A stretch of DNA of 64,000 bases from UBA6016 sp041915365 (GTDB lineage: Bacteria > Campylobacterota > Campylobacteria > Campylobacterales > UBA6016), in assembly GCA_041915365.1 (NCBI GenBank), contig JAYSBP010000003.1, forward strand, positions 62,001-126,000, in the 5' to 3' direction. This document shows, piece after piece, positions 27,501-35,588 of the stretch. A model generated the notes under the pieces. That model was given only the letters and a program-made list of their open reading frames with translations, had not been told where the DNA came from and ran no database searches. Made by a program: the position numbers and the translations under genes. Positions within the stretch are counted from its first letter, which is position 1, and each line of letters begins with the position of its first letter.

Positions 27501-27709
27501 TACGCATTTTCCTCATCTTCTACGATTCTTACCATACTTCCATCGTCAACGGCTTTGAATTTATGCTTACCGCAAAACTCGTTATTCATCACATTTAGTA
27601 GCTCTTTCGTTTTTTTTAGCGCATCTTCTTTTTTATCAAACGAATAAGAGCCCTCCATTTTTGTCCTAGTAAAACATCCGCATCTTTTTTCAATTTCAAC
27701 AACAAACAT
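27500..27709 (-). CDS. Small conserved-context protein, unknown
   Basis: This 69-aa soluble protein lies tightly between trpS and serS (no gap to trpS, one-base overlap with serS). It contains three cysteines (EKRCGCFTRT and NEFCGKHKF) and a predicted helix with alternating Lys/Asp. The Cys pattern might bind metal, but no family is recognised. Its position suggests constitutive co-expression with the two synthetases. Confidence 0.7.
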   Translation of the reverse strand: MFVVEIEKRCGCFTRTKMEGSYSFDKKEDALKKTKELLNVMNNEFCGKHKFKAVDDGSMVRIVEDEENA

Positions 27710-28672
27710 TTATATTATCCCTGTCACATTTCTTATTTTTTCTATTATCGGCATCGCCTTGTCTCTAGCCTTTGCGGCACCTGATTTGAGTATATCCCTC
27801 ACTTCGTCTTTGTGCGTTAGATAGTACTCTCTTTTTTCACGATACGGCTCAAAATAGCTCCAAATTTTCTCTTTTAGTTCCGCCTTGTAGACCCCATACC
27901 CCTCACCGCCTTTTGCGTATCTGGCTTTTAGCTCTTCTAGCTCACTTGCAGAGTAAAACAGCTTTGATATTGCAAAAATATTACACTTTTCGGCATCTTT
28001 TGGGTCTTCTACTGGCGTGGAATCGGTGACTATTTGATTTACCTTTTTTTTGAGAGTTTTTTCATCCATAAAAATATCTATCGTATTGTTATAGCTTTTG
28101 CTCATTTTAGCGCCATCCAACCCTGGCACGGTCGCCACGTCTTCGTCTATGCTAGCTTCCGGCATTTTGAATATTTCGCCGTATTGGTTGTTAAATTTTT
28201 GCGCTATGTCTCTTGTCATCTCAAGGTGTTGTATCTGGTCTTTGCCCACAGGCACAACATCGGCGTTAAAGAGCAAAATATCGGCCGCCATAAGCACCGG
28301 ATAGCTAAAAAGCCCGTGATTTGCCGCTATTCCCCTAGCCGTCTTATCTTTGAAGCTATGCGCCCTCTCTAGTAGTCCCATCGGTGTGAAGTTGGATAGT
28401 ATCCAATAAAGCTCAAGCACTTCAGGCAAATCCGATTGAACCCAAAAAGTTGATTTGTCGGGGTCGATACCAAGACTAAGCATATTTATAGCTGCATTTA
28501 TCGTGTTCTCTTTGAGAGCTTTGCCGTCGCTTAGGCTTGTCATTGCGTGGTAGTTGACGATAAAGGCGTATAGCTCGCCCCTTGCTTGGTTTTCAACCAT
28601 TCTTTTTATCATCCCGAAGTAGTTGCCGATGTGCAGCTCTCCTGATGGCTGGATGCCTGAGAGTATTTTCAT
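27710..28672 (-). CDS. trpS: Tryptophanyl-tRNA synthetase
   Basis: The 320-aa class I synthetase begins MKILSGIQPSGELHIGNYFG, with the HIGH-type motif HIGN. The KMSKS loop appears as GAKMSKSYNNTID. DILLFNADVVPVGKDQIQH is the tryptophan pocket region. It charges tRNA-Trp. It heads the minus-strand unit trpS-69aa-serS-pflB and is divergent from the small secreted protein gene. Confidence 0.97.
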   Translation of the reverse strand: MKILSGIQPSGELHIGNYFGMIKRMVENQARGELYAFIVNYHAMTSLSDGKALKENTINAAINMLSLGIDPDKSTFWVQSDLPEVLELYWILSNFTPMGLLERAHSFKDKTARGIAANHGLFSYPVLMAADILLFNADVVPVGKDQIQHLEMTRDIAQKFNNQYGEIFKMPEASIDEDVATVPGLDGAKMSKSYNNTIDIFMDEKTLKKKVNQIVTDSTPVEDPKDAEKCNIFAISKLFYSASELEELKARYAKGGEGYGVYKAELKEKIWSYFEPYREKREYYLTHKDEVRDILKSGAAKARDKAMPIIEKIRNVTGII

Positions 28673-28746
28673 AGAAAAAAGCCCTAAAAATCTTTTAATT
28701 TTTGCTTAAATTATATAACGAGGCAGATAAAACGGGGGTTAGAGGC

Positions 28747-28752
28747 TATAAT
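28747..28752 (+). promoter_or_regulatory. Consensus -10 element (TATAAT)
   Basis: GGCTATAAT stands in the divergent gap after trpS. An ATG lies only eight bases downstream at 28761, which would give an almost leaderless message. The better start is the TTG at 28782, which has its own Shine-Dalgarno. Confidence 0.6.
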
Positions 28753-28781
28753 ACATAAAAATGAAAATTTGGAGCTATCTT

Positions 28782-29135
28782 TTGAAAAAAGCTTTTTTAT
28801 TTTTTGCCATGTGTGCATTGGTTTTTGCCGGAGAGTTTGACGGTACATACTCGACAAAAAAGGGGGATATTAAAATCACCCAATTTGACGGTATCGTAAA
28901 CTTCTTGCTACTCTCCGTTGGGAGTGGCTCTATGTCTTCGGCTTGCGATTTATCAGGTGTAGCCGTGATGCAATCAAAAAACGCCGCTTTATTTCAAAAA
29001 CCGTCAGATACGGGTGGATGTGCAATGCTTCTCGACTTTTCGCAAGGCGGTAAATTACTAATAAAATCAAAAGGTTGTCAGATGTTTTGCACGGATAGGT
29101 CAAGTTTTGACGGCGAATACAAAAAATCAAAATAA
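28782..29135 (+). CDS. Small secreted protein with signal peptide, unknown
   Basis: TTG at 28782 is chosen because GGAG lies seven bases upstream and it yields a clean signal peptide (MKKAFLFFAMCALVFA, then GEFDGTY). The upstream ATG at 28761 has no ribosome-binding site and is too close to the -10. The mature part of about 100 aa is rich in beta-type pattern and has four cysteines, two in SKGCQMFCTD, plus C-terminal FDGEYKKSK that mirrors the N-terminal FDGTYSTKK. A periplasmic or surface role with disulfides is likely. The last 67 bases are repeated at 37335-37401. No family is recognised. Confidence 0.7.
   Translation: MKKAFLFFAMCALVFAGEFDGTYSTKKGDIKITQFDGIVNFLLLSVGSGSMSSACDLSGVAVMQSKNAALFQKPSDTGGCAMLLDFSQGGKLLIKSKGCQMFCTDRSSFDGEYKKSK
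29069..29135 (+). repeat. 67-bp repeat copy 1 (3' end of small secreted gene)
   Basis: This stretch, ending at the gene's stop codon, matches 37335-37401 at 54 of 67 positions without gaps; the first 30 bases differ at one position only. The two copies are in the same orientation and flank about 8.3 kb that includes the TPS and two-component genes. Confidence 0.85.
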
Positions 29136-29156
29136 AAATTATTCTCGGTGGTGCAT

Positions 29157-30038
29157 TTGAAAAAACATATATCCTCTGCAATTCTTTTATCCTCTGTAGC
29201 GGCAAACTCGTTTGGAGCGGTTAATGATATTTTTCCAACAGACTACGTATCAAATAATGTGGGCGACACGGTAGCAACTTTGTATATGCGAAATTCGGAT
29301 AGCAAAGGGGTGTACAAAAACGGAAAACAGATTTTAAACGAAAGTGCGCACGCCCAAATAGATGCGCTTCGACTATCGCACACAGTAAATACTTTTGGCT
29401 ACAACACCGCATTTGTAGGGGTAATAACTAGGGCAAAAGTCAAATTTGAAGGGGCGTTTTTGGAGGCCACAAACAAACAATACAACTCCGGATACGCAGA
29501 CTCAAGAGCCGGACTGACAACGTGGCTCGTAAGCAACAACGCAAAAATGGAATACTTGGCGCTTACTACGATGGTTTCGCTCCCTACTGGGCAATACGAC
29601 GGAAATAAAGCCTTTAATATCGGCGAAAACAGATACAAAGCCATTGTCGGCGGCGGATACGTCAATAGATTTATGGATAACAACATAGGCGAGCTGTTTT
29701 TTGAATTTTCTCCGGAAGTCGTCTATTATGGGGCAAACAACAAGTTTCAAGGCAAAAAACTAGAGCAAAAACCTAGTTTTTCAATGACTGGGTATCTTAG
29801 ATATAGACCCGTTACGTCTGCCGGATTTTTCATAGGCGGCCAAACAAACAAAGGCGGCGAAACTATCGTGAACGGAAAACCGATGGGGGATTCAGCTGGA
29901 AACACAAGAATAATGGGCGGCGTCGCAGTCTTTGTCCTTGGAACTCAAGTAGTGCTAAGAGGGGCGAAAGACATTGGGGTCTACAACGGTCTTAGAAACA
30001 CAAATGAAGTCACGCTCAGGCTACAAAAAACATTTTGA
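29157..30038 (+). CDS. Outer-membrane beta-barrel protein (phenol MetA-pathway transporter-like)
   Basis: The frame is open from GTG 29148. TTG 29157 gives the usual KKHISSAILLSSVAANSFGA signal peptide with GGTGG five bases upstream, so I prefer it. The mature protein of about 270 aa shows alternating hydrophobic beta strands, Gly/Tyr-rich turns (SLPTGQYDGNKAFNIGENR, VVGGGYVNRF-like) and a terminal phenylalanine (TLRLQKTF), as in outer-membrane barrels. The SLPTGxYD...NIGxNR pattern is characteristic of the putative phenol-degradation MetA transporter family. It lies just downstream of the small secreted gene. The substrate is unknown. Confidence 0.7.
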   Translation: MKKHISSAILLSSVAANSFGAVNDIFPTDYVSNNVGDTVATLYMRNSDSKGVYKNGKQILNESAHAQIDALRLSHTVNTFGYNTAFVGVITRAKVKFEGAFLEATNKQYNSGYADSRAGLTTWLVSNNAKMEYLALTTMVSLPTGQYDGNKAFNIGENRYKAIVGGGYVNRFMDNNIGELFFEFSPEVVYYGANNKFQGKKLEQKPSFSMTGYLRYRPVTSAGFFIGGQTNKGGETIVNGKPMGDSAGNTRIMGGVAVFVLGTQVVLRGAKDIGVYNGLRNTNEVTLRLQKTF

Positions 30039-30042
30039 GACG

Positions 30043-31897
30043 CTAGACAAAAATCTCGAATTTTGCCCCCATTTTTGTATTTGAGACTATGATATTGCCA
30101 CCCATCTTGCCGGCTATAATATCTTTTGCAAACGCAAGACCCAGTCCAAAGCCTTTTGTTTTTTTGGCGCTGTAATACATATCAAAAACCTTTTCAATAG
30201 GTTTTTCGTATATCCCACCACCGTTGTCTTCTATCGTAATAATGGCTGTTTTGCCACTGGTTGATTGTCTTAGGGTGATGTATATTTTCGGATTTTGGAT
30301 TTTTCGCTCCACTAGTATATCTATGGCATTTTGGAGTATTACGGTTACGGTATGCTCGATCGCCTTTGGATACCCCTCGGTCTCCATCGTTTTTTCTAAA
30401 TCTTTTTTTTATTTCAATATTTCTGGCCGATATTTCAGGCGACAAGATATTGATAGAGTCCTCGACAATGCGATAAATCAAAAACCTTGTTGGCTCCTTT
30501 TCTTTCGCATACAAATCATAAAACTTCATAATCGTATCATCCATTGACGAAACAACTTTTTGCAAATCAGCTGCTACAGACTTGTCCTCTTGCGCAATAT
30601 GCTTATCGTTTTCTTCAAATATCATCTCAAGCCTAGCCGTTATCGCCCCGAGATACGTTACTGGTTGTTTTAGCTGATGTATCATCCCCGCTAGTATCTG
30701 TCCTATCGATATAAATTTTGCGTGCTCTAGCATTATCCCATTAGCTTTTCTCCTCTCTGCGTCCATCGCCGCTATCTTTCTAGCTAACGCAAGCGACAAG
30801 AAAACCATATCGGATACGTTTCCGGCAAGAGGAACAAAAGACAAGAAATACTGATTTGTAGATTTACCGGATAAATACATAGTTAGAAATATCAAGCTTA
30901 CGGCGTAAAAGCCGGTTCCGGCTGTGAAGTAAAACGCACCGGGGAGTTTTTTGTATATTGCCAAAAAGCCGGTAGAGAGCACGAGCAGTAAAGACGAAGA
31001 GATAAAAATAGCGTACAGACTAGTAGACGCTATCCTATAATCTATAAAAATACCAAGAAAAGAGATAATCGCAAAAAGCAGACCTGTAACAATTAGCGCA
31101 AGATAAACTTTGTATAAAGTTTTGGCGTTTTGTTTTAGGTTGAAAAAAAATATCGTAAATAAAAAGATAAACACAATCATAAAAGAGGAAACGGTATTTG
31201 CCATCGTAAGCGTAAACGAAGCAAGCCATTCACTAAACATATAATAAACGCCATTTATGGAGGGCTGATACAATAGCGCCCCGAGCGTCATAAACGAATA
31301 AAAAAGATAGACTGGGTCTTTGATAGAAAAATATATACTTATATTATAGGCTATCATAACTAGCAAAGCGCCTATAGCTATCCCCCAAATTAGTGTATCT
31401 ATCGTCGTCTTATGCAAAAAATCATTCTCATCATAAACTCGCCACTTAGTATCGATACTAGTAGGAGAGTTGTATCTTACAAAGACGGTTATCTCTTCAT
31501 GTGGATTTAGTTGCACAGAGATTGATGGGTATCTGTATTTGGTTTGCTGGGACGCTAGCGGCCTACTGGCTCCTGCAAAAAAAGTCTCCGTTTTGCCGGT
31601 GTCTCTTATGAGCAGTACGTCAACCTCCCTTGTGGTGTGCTGTTCATTGGTTATTACCACCTCTTGGATAGAGTTTGAGCTATTTTTTAGGATGAAGTTA
31701 TTCCATATTATCACCTTCGGATAAGAAAAGCTTGTACTAGGAGACTCTACAAACAAGTCTCTTTTGGAAGCGATGGTTTGAACCGTATATGTCTTATTTG
31801 CATCTATCAAATGCCTATATCCTGAAGCGCTTACAACGCTAGACTCGGCATACAAAGAAAACAAAAACACAAATAACAAAAATAAGATTCTAATCAC
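30043..31897 (-). pseudogene. 7TMR-DISM sensor histidine kinase, frameshifted at an A8 tract
   Basis: The main frame (from 31897) encodes a signal peptide, a periplasmic DISMED2-type domain (about 25-160), seven membrane helices (about 168-370), and the dimerisation helix FISIGQILAGMIHQLKQPVTY with phosphoacceptor H407. After residue 498 the frame turns to nonsense. The ATPase domain continues in another frame down to 30043: N-box ILQNAIDIL, G1 EDNGGGIYEK, G2 GFGLGLAFAKDII. The switch lies at eight A residues (T run at 30403-30410). With seven A the protein reads through as about 617 aa. It is either phase-variable, rescued by slippage, a true mutant, or a sequencing error. It overlaps the regulator gene by eight bases. 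Confidence 0.85.
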
Positions 31898-32573
31898 TAA
31901 GCATATACCCCATATCTCTTACGGTCGTTATATTCCCTCGACCTATTTTTTGCCTTAGTTTTAAAACCAAATTTTTTAGCGCAGATGTACTCATGAACTC
32001 TTCGCCATATACGACTTGCTCTATTTGATTTTTGTCCACCAACCGCCCTTTGTTCGCCAGCAATAGCTCAAGCAAAGCCGCCTCTTTTTTTTGCAACCTA
32101 AAGCTCTCAGTTTGAGTTGTTAACTGTTTTGATAATTTGCAGTATTCAACATCGCTAGCAACCCCTAGCTTTAATATCCCGTTTTCTATCAGTTTATCGG
32201 CAGAATCCGACAAGGCTTGTTTGAGTTGCAAGTATGTTACGGGCTTTAGTAGATAATCAACCAGATTTAGCTTTATCGCTTTGCGTAGCTCATCGGTATT
32301 GGAGTATGCCGTCATTATAAAAATAGGTATATGCCTATCTACGCTCCTAATCTCTTTTGCCAACTCAAGCCCGTTCATATCTGGCATCTTGATGTCGGTA
32401 ATGATTATGTGAATATCGTTTTGCTCAAACGTGGATAACCCGTCAAGCCCGTTTTGCGCATAGTAGACCCTAGAGACAAATCTCTCGATGACCTTTCCTG
32501 TCTGCTCTCGCAACACATCATCATCTTCGACAAACAAGCAATTAATATTTTTTAGTAGCTCAATATTTTTCAT
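31890..32573 (-). CDS. OmpR/PhoB-family response regulator
   Basis: The 227-aa protein has a receiver domain with acidic pocket VEDDD, phosphoacceptor D60 in IIITDIKMPDMNG, T in FIMTAYS and K in LLKPV. It is followed by a winged-helix DNA-binding domain ending LKNLVLKLRQKIGRGNI and VRDMGYMLSD. Its stop overlaps the start of the DISM kinase by eight bases, so they form one two-component system. It is divergent from tpsA, and an array of 11-bp direct repeats fills the shared promoter region, making the TPS pair its likely target. Confidence 0.93.
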   Translation of the reverse strand: MKNIELLKNINCLFVEDDDVLREQTGKVIERFVSRVYYAQNGLDGLSTFEQNDIHIIITDIKMPDMNGLELAKEIRSVDRHIPIFIMTAYSNTDELRKAIKLNLVDYLLKPVTYLQLKQALSDSADKLIENGILKLGVASDVEYCKLSKQLTTQTESFRLQKKEAALLELLLANKGRLVDKNQIEQVVYGEEFMSTSALKNLVLKLRQKIGRGNITTVRDMGYMLSD

Positions 32574-32581
32574 CGGCGCCT

Positions 32582-32587
32582 ATTGTA
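32582..32587 (-). promoter_or_regulatory. Candidate -10 for the response regulator gene
   Basis: On the minus strand TACAAT lies eight bases before the ATG at 32573, so transcription would start two or three bases ahead of the start codon. The 11-bp repeat array begins about 20 bases upstream of it, where a -35 or an activator site would be. Confidence 0.4.
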
Positions 32588-32607
32588 TCTAAAGCCAAAA
32601 AACTAAA

Positions 32608-32684
32608 TCAAGAGACCTTCAAGAGACCTTCAAGAGACCTTCAAGAGACCTTCAAGAGACCTTCAGAGGACCCATAGGAGACCA
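32608..32684. repeat. Tandem 11-bp direct repeats (five perfect, two degenerate), probable operator
   Basis: The unit TCAAGAGACCT occurs five times without change at 32608-32662 and is followed in phase by TCAGAGGACCC and ATAGGAGACCA. The array lies in the 166-base divergent region between the response regulator and tpsA. OmpR/PhoB-family regulators bind direct repeats with 10-11 bp centre-to-centre spacing, so each unit could hold one subunit on the same face of the helix. There are no spacers, which rules out a CRISPR. Confidence 0.8.
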
Positions 32685-32739
32685 AATATAGATACTCTTA
32701 TGGAATTTTTTAATTTTATTTTACACAAAAGGGGTCAAT

Positions 32740-35586
32740 ATGCCGCACTCATACAACTATCGCTCAACATTTCGCATCCTCTCTCACGGTAGAGTCGGAT
32801 TGTTTATCTCGGGGCTATTGTCCTCTCTTATCTTTCCATCTTTATCACTAGCCGCACCTACTGGCGGGGTAGTTACTTCAGGCTCTGCTGTAATATCAAG
32901 CTCTGGGGCTACTACTACGATTACGCAATCTACAAATAAAGCTTCAATAAACTGGAATAGCTTCTCTGTCGCAAAAAGCGAGAGCGTTAACTTTGTTCAG
33001 CCAAATAGCTCATCAATAACTCTAAACAGGGTAGTAGGAAATGAGGCGTCGGTAATAGAGGGTTCTCTAAGAGCAAACGGACAAGTATGGATACTAAACT
33101 CAAACGGGGTGCTTTTTAGTAAAGACGCAAGTGTAAACGTATCCGGTCTCGTAGCTTCAACTATGAATATGAGCGATAAAAACTTCGTGGATGGAAACTA
33201 TAAGTTTGAATCTAGCGGCTCTACTGCGTCAGTCGTAAATATGGGAAGCATAGACATATCAAACTCAGGTTATGCCGCATTACTTGCAAAAGAGGTAAAA
33301 AATGAGAGGACTATAACAGCCGTCAAAGGAAAAGTCCATCTAGTCGGTGCAGATGAGGTATCTATAAACCTGAACGGAAACTCTCTGGTAAGCCTAAAAG
33401 TAGACAAAGGGATACTGGACGCTTTGGTTGAGAATAAAGGTGCGGTATATGCTGACGGTGGAGAGATATATCTAACCACAAGCTCAGCCGAGGAGCTACT
33501 AAAAGGGGTCGTAAATAACGAGGGGATACTAGAGGCTAAGACATTAGACGACGTGAGCGGAAAGATAATACTATTTGCCCACGGCGGAACCGCAAACGTA
33601 TCAGGCTCCATAGATGCCAGCGCTCCAAACGGCGGGGACGGCGGGTTTGTGGAGACATCGGGTAAAAATGTCAAAATATCCGACACTCTAACCGTAACCA
33701 CAAAATCCACAAACGGCAAAACAGGAACATGGCTTATAGACCCCGTAGACTTTACTGTATCTGCAAGCGGCGGGGATATGACCGGAGCGGCAGTATCAAC
33801 GGCTCTTGCCGCTAATAACTTTACCATCCAAAGCTCAAACGGCTCCACCGGAACAAACGGTGATATAAAGATAAACGACAATATCACATGGAGTAGCGGT
33901 AATACTCTGACGTTGAATGCGCTTAGGAATATATTGATAAATGCAATACTTGATGCAAGCGTTGGAGATGGGGGAAAGGTCGTACTAGAGTATGGGCAAG
34001 GGGCAGTGGCGGCAGGCAATACGGCAAACTATAACTTTGGATTAACAAGTACACTAAACAGTGCAACAGGCAATAACTTTACAGGTCAAATTAATCTTCA
34101 AGCCGGAAACAACTTCTCAACAAAACTAGGAAGCGATGGTTCTATTACAAACTATACTGTAGTTACTTCACTTGGAAACCAGAGTTCATCCAATGATGGA
34201 ACGCTTCAAGGTATGAAAGGCGCACTAAGTGGTAATTTTGTACTTGGGGCCAATATTGATGCTAGCTCTACCGGCACATGGAACGGTGGATCTGGGTGGA
34301 TGCCTATTGGAGCAAGTGACTTGGCTCAGTTTACTGGTATGTTTGACGGACTGGGGCATAGTATATCCGGTTTGACAATCAATAGAGTTGCGAACTTTCA
34401 GGGGTTGTTTGGATATGCAAATGGCGCTATTCAAAATATTGGCATTACCAATGTAAGTATGGTTGGTTCTGGCGAATCTAAGTATTACGGCGCACTTGTG
34501 GGTTATTTGGGTGTAGGCAGTGCAACAGGAAATAAAGCGGTAGTTTCTAATGCGTATTCTACAGGAAGTGTTAGCGCATACCAACAAGTTGGTGGTTTAA
34601 TAGGCTTTGCAAGAGGCGGGGCGATAAATAAAACAGCAATGAGCAACCTATATTCTAATTCTACTGTAAGCACAATAGGGGCTGGTGATTGGATCGGTGG
34701 TCTTATTGGGCAAATTTATGAAAATGCTAATTTGCAAAATGCCTATGCAACAGGCAATGTAAGTGGAGATTATTGCACTGGTGGTCTTATAGGAATAAGT
34801 GGCGGTGGTGTTACTATCAATAATGCCTATGCAACAGGCAATGTAAGTGGTAGTACTGCAAGTGGTAGTACTGCAATTGGTGGTTTTGTTGGGTACAATT
34901 ATGGCACTATTTCAAATGCATATTCAACTGGTACCGTAACAGCTCCAACAAGTGCCTATAATGGTGGTTTTATAGGAATAACTGGCGCCAGCAGTGTTAT
35001 AAATAATAGCTTTTGGAACACCGATACGGCGGGGCAGTCATCCGGTATTGGCACTGTAAGTGGTACGGTAGGATTAACCGGTAAAACAACAGCCGAGATG
35101 AGAACTATATCTACATATACAAACGCTGGCTGGAACATAACAGTCGCAGACGGTATATATCCAATACTTACATTTGGAACAGGGACAAATTCTGCTTTTA
35201 CTTGGCAAATGGCGACGATATCAACACCAACACCAACACCAACACCAACACCAACACCAACTGTAGACCTAACGCAAACCATAGCCCCTATAGCCAACAA
35301 TATAGCGACAGCGTCAGTAGTGCCAAACGTAGTTTTGAATACACCAATAATCAAACAAGAGATGAAATTCGTGCCTAACGACATAACAAAGTACCTGATT
35401 TCCGCTCCGGGTAGCGAAAAAACAACAAAAGTATCTACAAAAGAGGCAAAAGAGCTACTAGGACAGCCCAATGAGCTAAGAGTTCCGCTAAGCTCTCTAA
35501 ACTCAACCGTAGAGCTAGTAAACGGCGGCGTAACGCTTCCAAACGGTGTTGAACAAGAATTTTATATTGCGGATGTAAGAAGATAA
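32740..35586 (+). CDS. Two-partner secretion exoprotein (TpsA, filamentous hemagglutinin-like)
   Basis: The 948-aa protein has a long signal peptide (about 1-39, ending SLSLAAP), then the TPS domain (about 40-300) with ITQSTNKASINWNSFSV, LNRVVGNEASVIEGSLRANG and WILNSNGVLFS, a variant of the NPNGI-type motif. The middle is beta-helical. Residues about 560-790 hold several GLUG-type repeats (GGLIGF, GGLIGQ, GGLIGI, GGFVGY, GGFIGI). A Thr-Pro linker follows at about 828-843, then a short C-terminal domain. GGGG five bases before the ATG is the ribosome-binding site. It is secreted through the TpsB partner directly downstream and is probably an adhesin or biofilm protein. Confidence 0.92.
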   Translation: MPHSYNYRSTFRILSHGRVGLFISGLLSSLIFPSLSLAAPTGGVVTSGSAVISSSGATTTITQSTNKASINWNSFSVAKSESVNFVQPNSSSITLNRVVGNEASVIEGSLRANGQVWILNSNGVLFSKDASVNVSGLVASTMNMSDKNFVDGNYKFESSGSTASVVNMGSIDISNSGYAALLAKEVKNERTITAVKGKVHLVGADEVSINLNGNSLVSLKVDKGILDALVENKGAVYADGGEIYLTTSSAEELLKGVVNNEGILEAKTLDDVSGKIILFAHGGTANVSGSIDASAPNGGDGGFVETSGKNVKISDTLTVTTKSTNGKTGTWLIDPVDFTVSASGGDMTGAAVSTALAANNFTIQSSNGSTGTNGDIKINDNITWSSGNTLTLNALRNILINAILDASVGDGGKVVLEYGQGAVAAGNTANYNFGLTSTLNSATGNNFTGQINLQAGNNFSTKLGSDGSITNYTVVTSLGNQSSSNDGTLQGMKGALSGNFVLGANIDASSTGTWNGGSGWMPIGASDLAQFTGMFDGLGHSISGLTINRVANFQGLFGYANGAIQNIGITNVSMVGSGESKYYGALVGYLGVGSATGNKAVVSNAYSTGSVSAYQQVGGLIGFARGGAINKTAMSNLYSNSTVSTIGAGDWIGGLIGQIYENANLQNAYATGNVSGDYCTGGLIGISGGGVTINNAYATGNVSGSTASGSTAIGGFVGYNYGTISNAYSTGTVTAPTSAYNGGFIGITGASSVINNSFWNTDTAGQSSGIGTVSGTVGLTGKTTAEMRTISTYTNAGWNITVADGIYPILTFGTGTNSAFTWQMATISTPTPTPTPTPTPTVDLTQTIAPIANNIATASVVPNVVLNTPIIKQEMKFVPNDITKYLISAPGSEKTTKVSTKEAKELLGQPNELRVPLSSLNSTVELVNGGVTLPNGVEQEFYIADVRR
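34738..34875 (+). repeat. Internal repeats in the GLUG region of tpsA
   Basis: A 29-base unit beginning AATGCCTATGCAACAGGC occurs identically at 34738-34766 and 34822-34850. Directly behind the second copy a 15-base unit AGTGGTAGTACTGCA is duplicated in tandem (34846-34860 and 34861-34875), adding one SGSTA block in frame. These allow in-frame expansion or loss. Confidence 0.85.
35223..35268 (+). repeat. Hexanucleotide tract encoding a Thr-Pro linker
   Basis: A run of about seven ACACCA units encodes alternating Thr and Pro between the passenger and the C-terminal part of TpsA. The unit is a multiple of three, so slippage changes linker length without breaking the frame. Confidence 0.85.
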
Positions 35587-35588
35587 AA

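Noticed and set aside
28761..28781. ATG 28761 as start of the small secreted protein
   Set aside because: It lies eight bases from the -10 without a ribosome-binding site, and TTG 28782 has GGAG and a cleaner signal peptide.
32608..32684. Repeat array as a CRISPR
   Set aside because: Units are 11 bases and directly adjacent with no spacers, and no cas genes are nearby.
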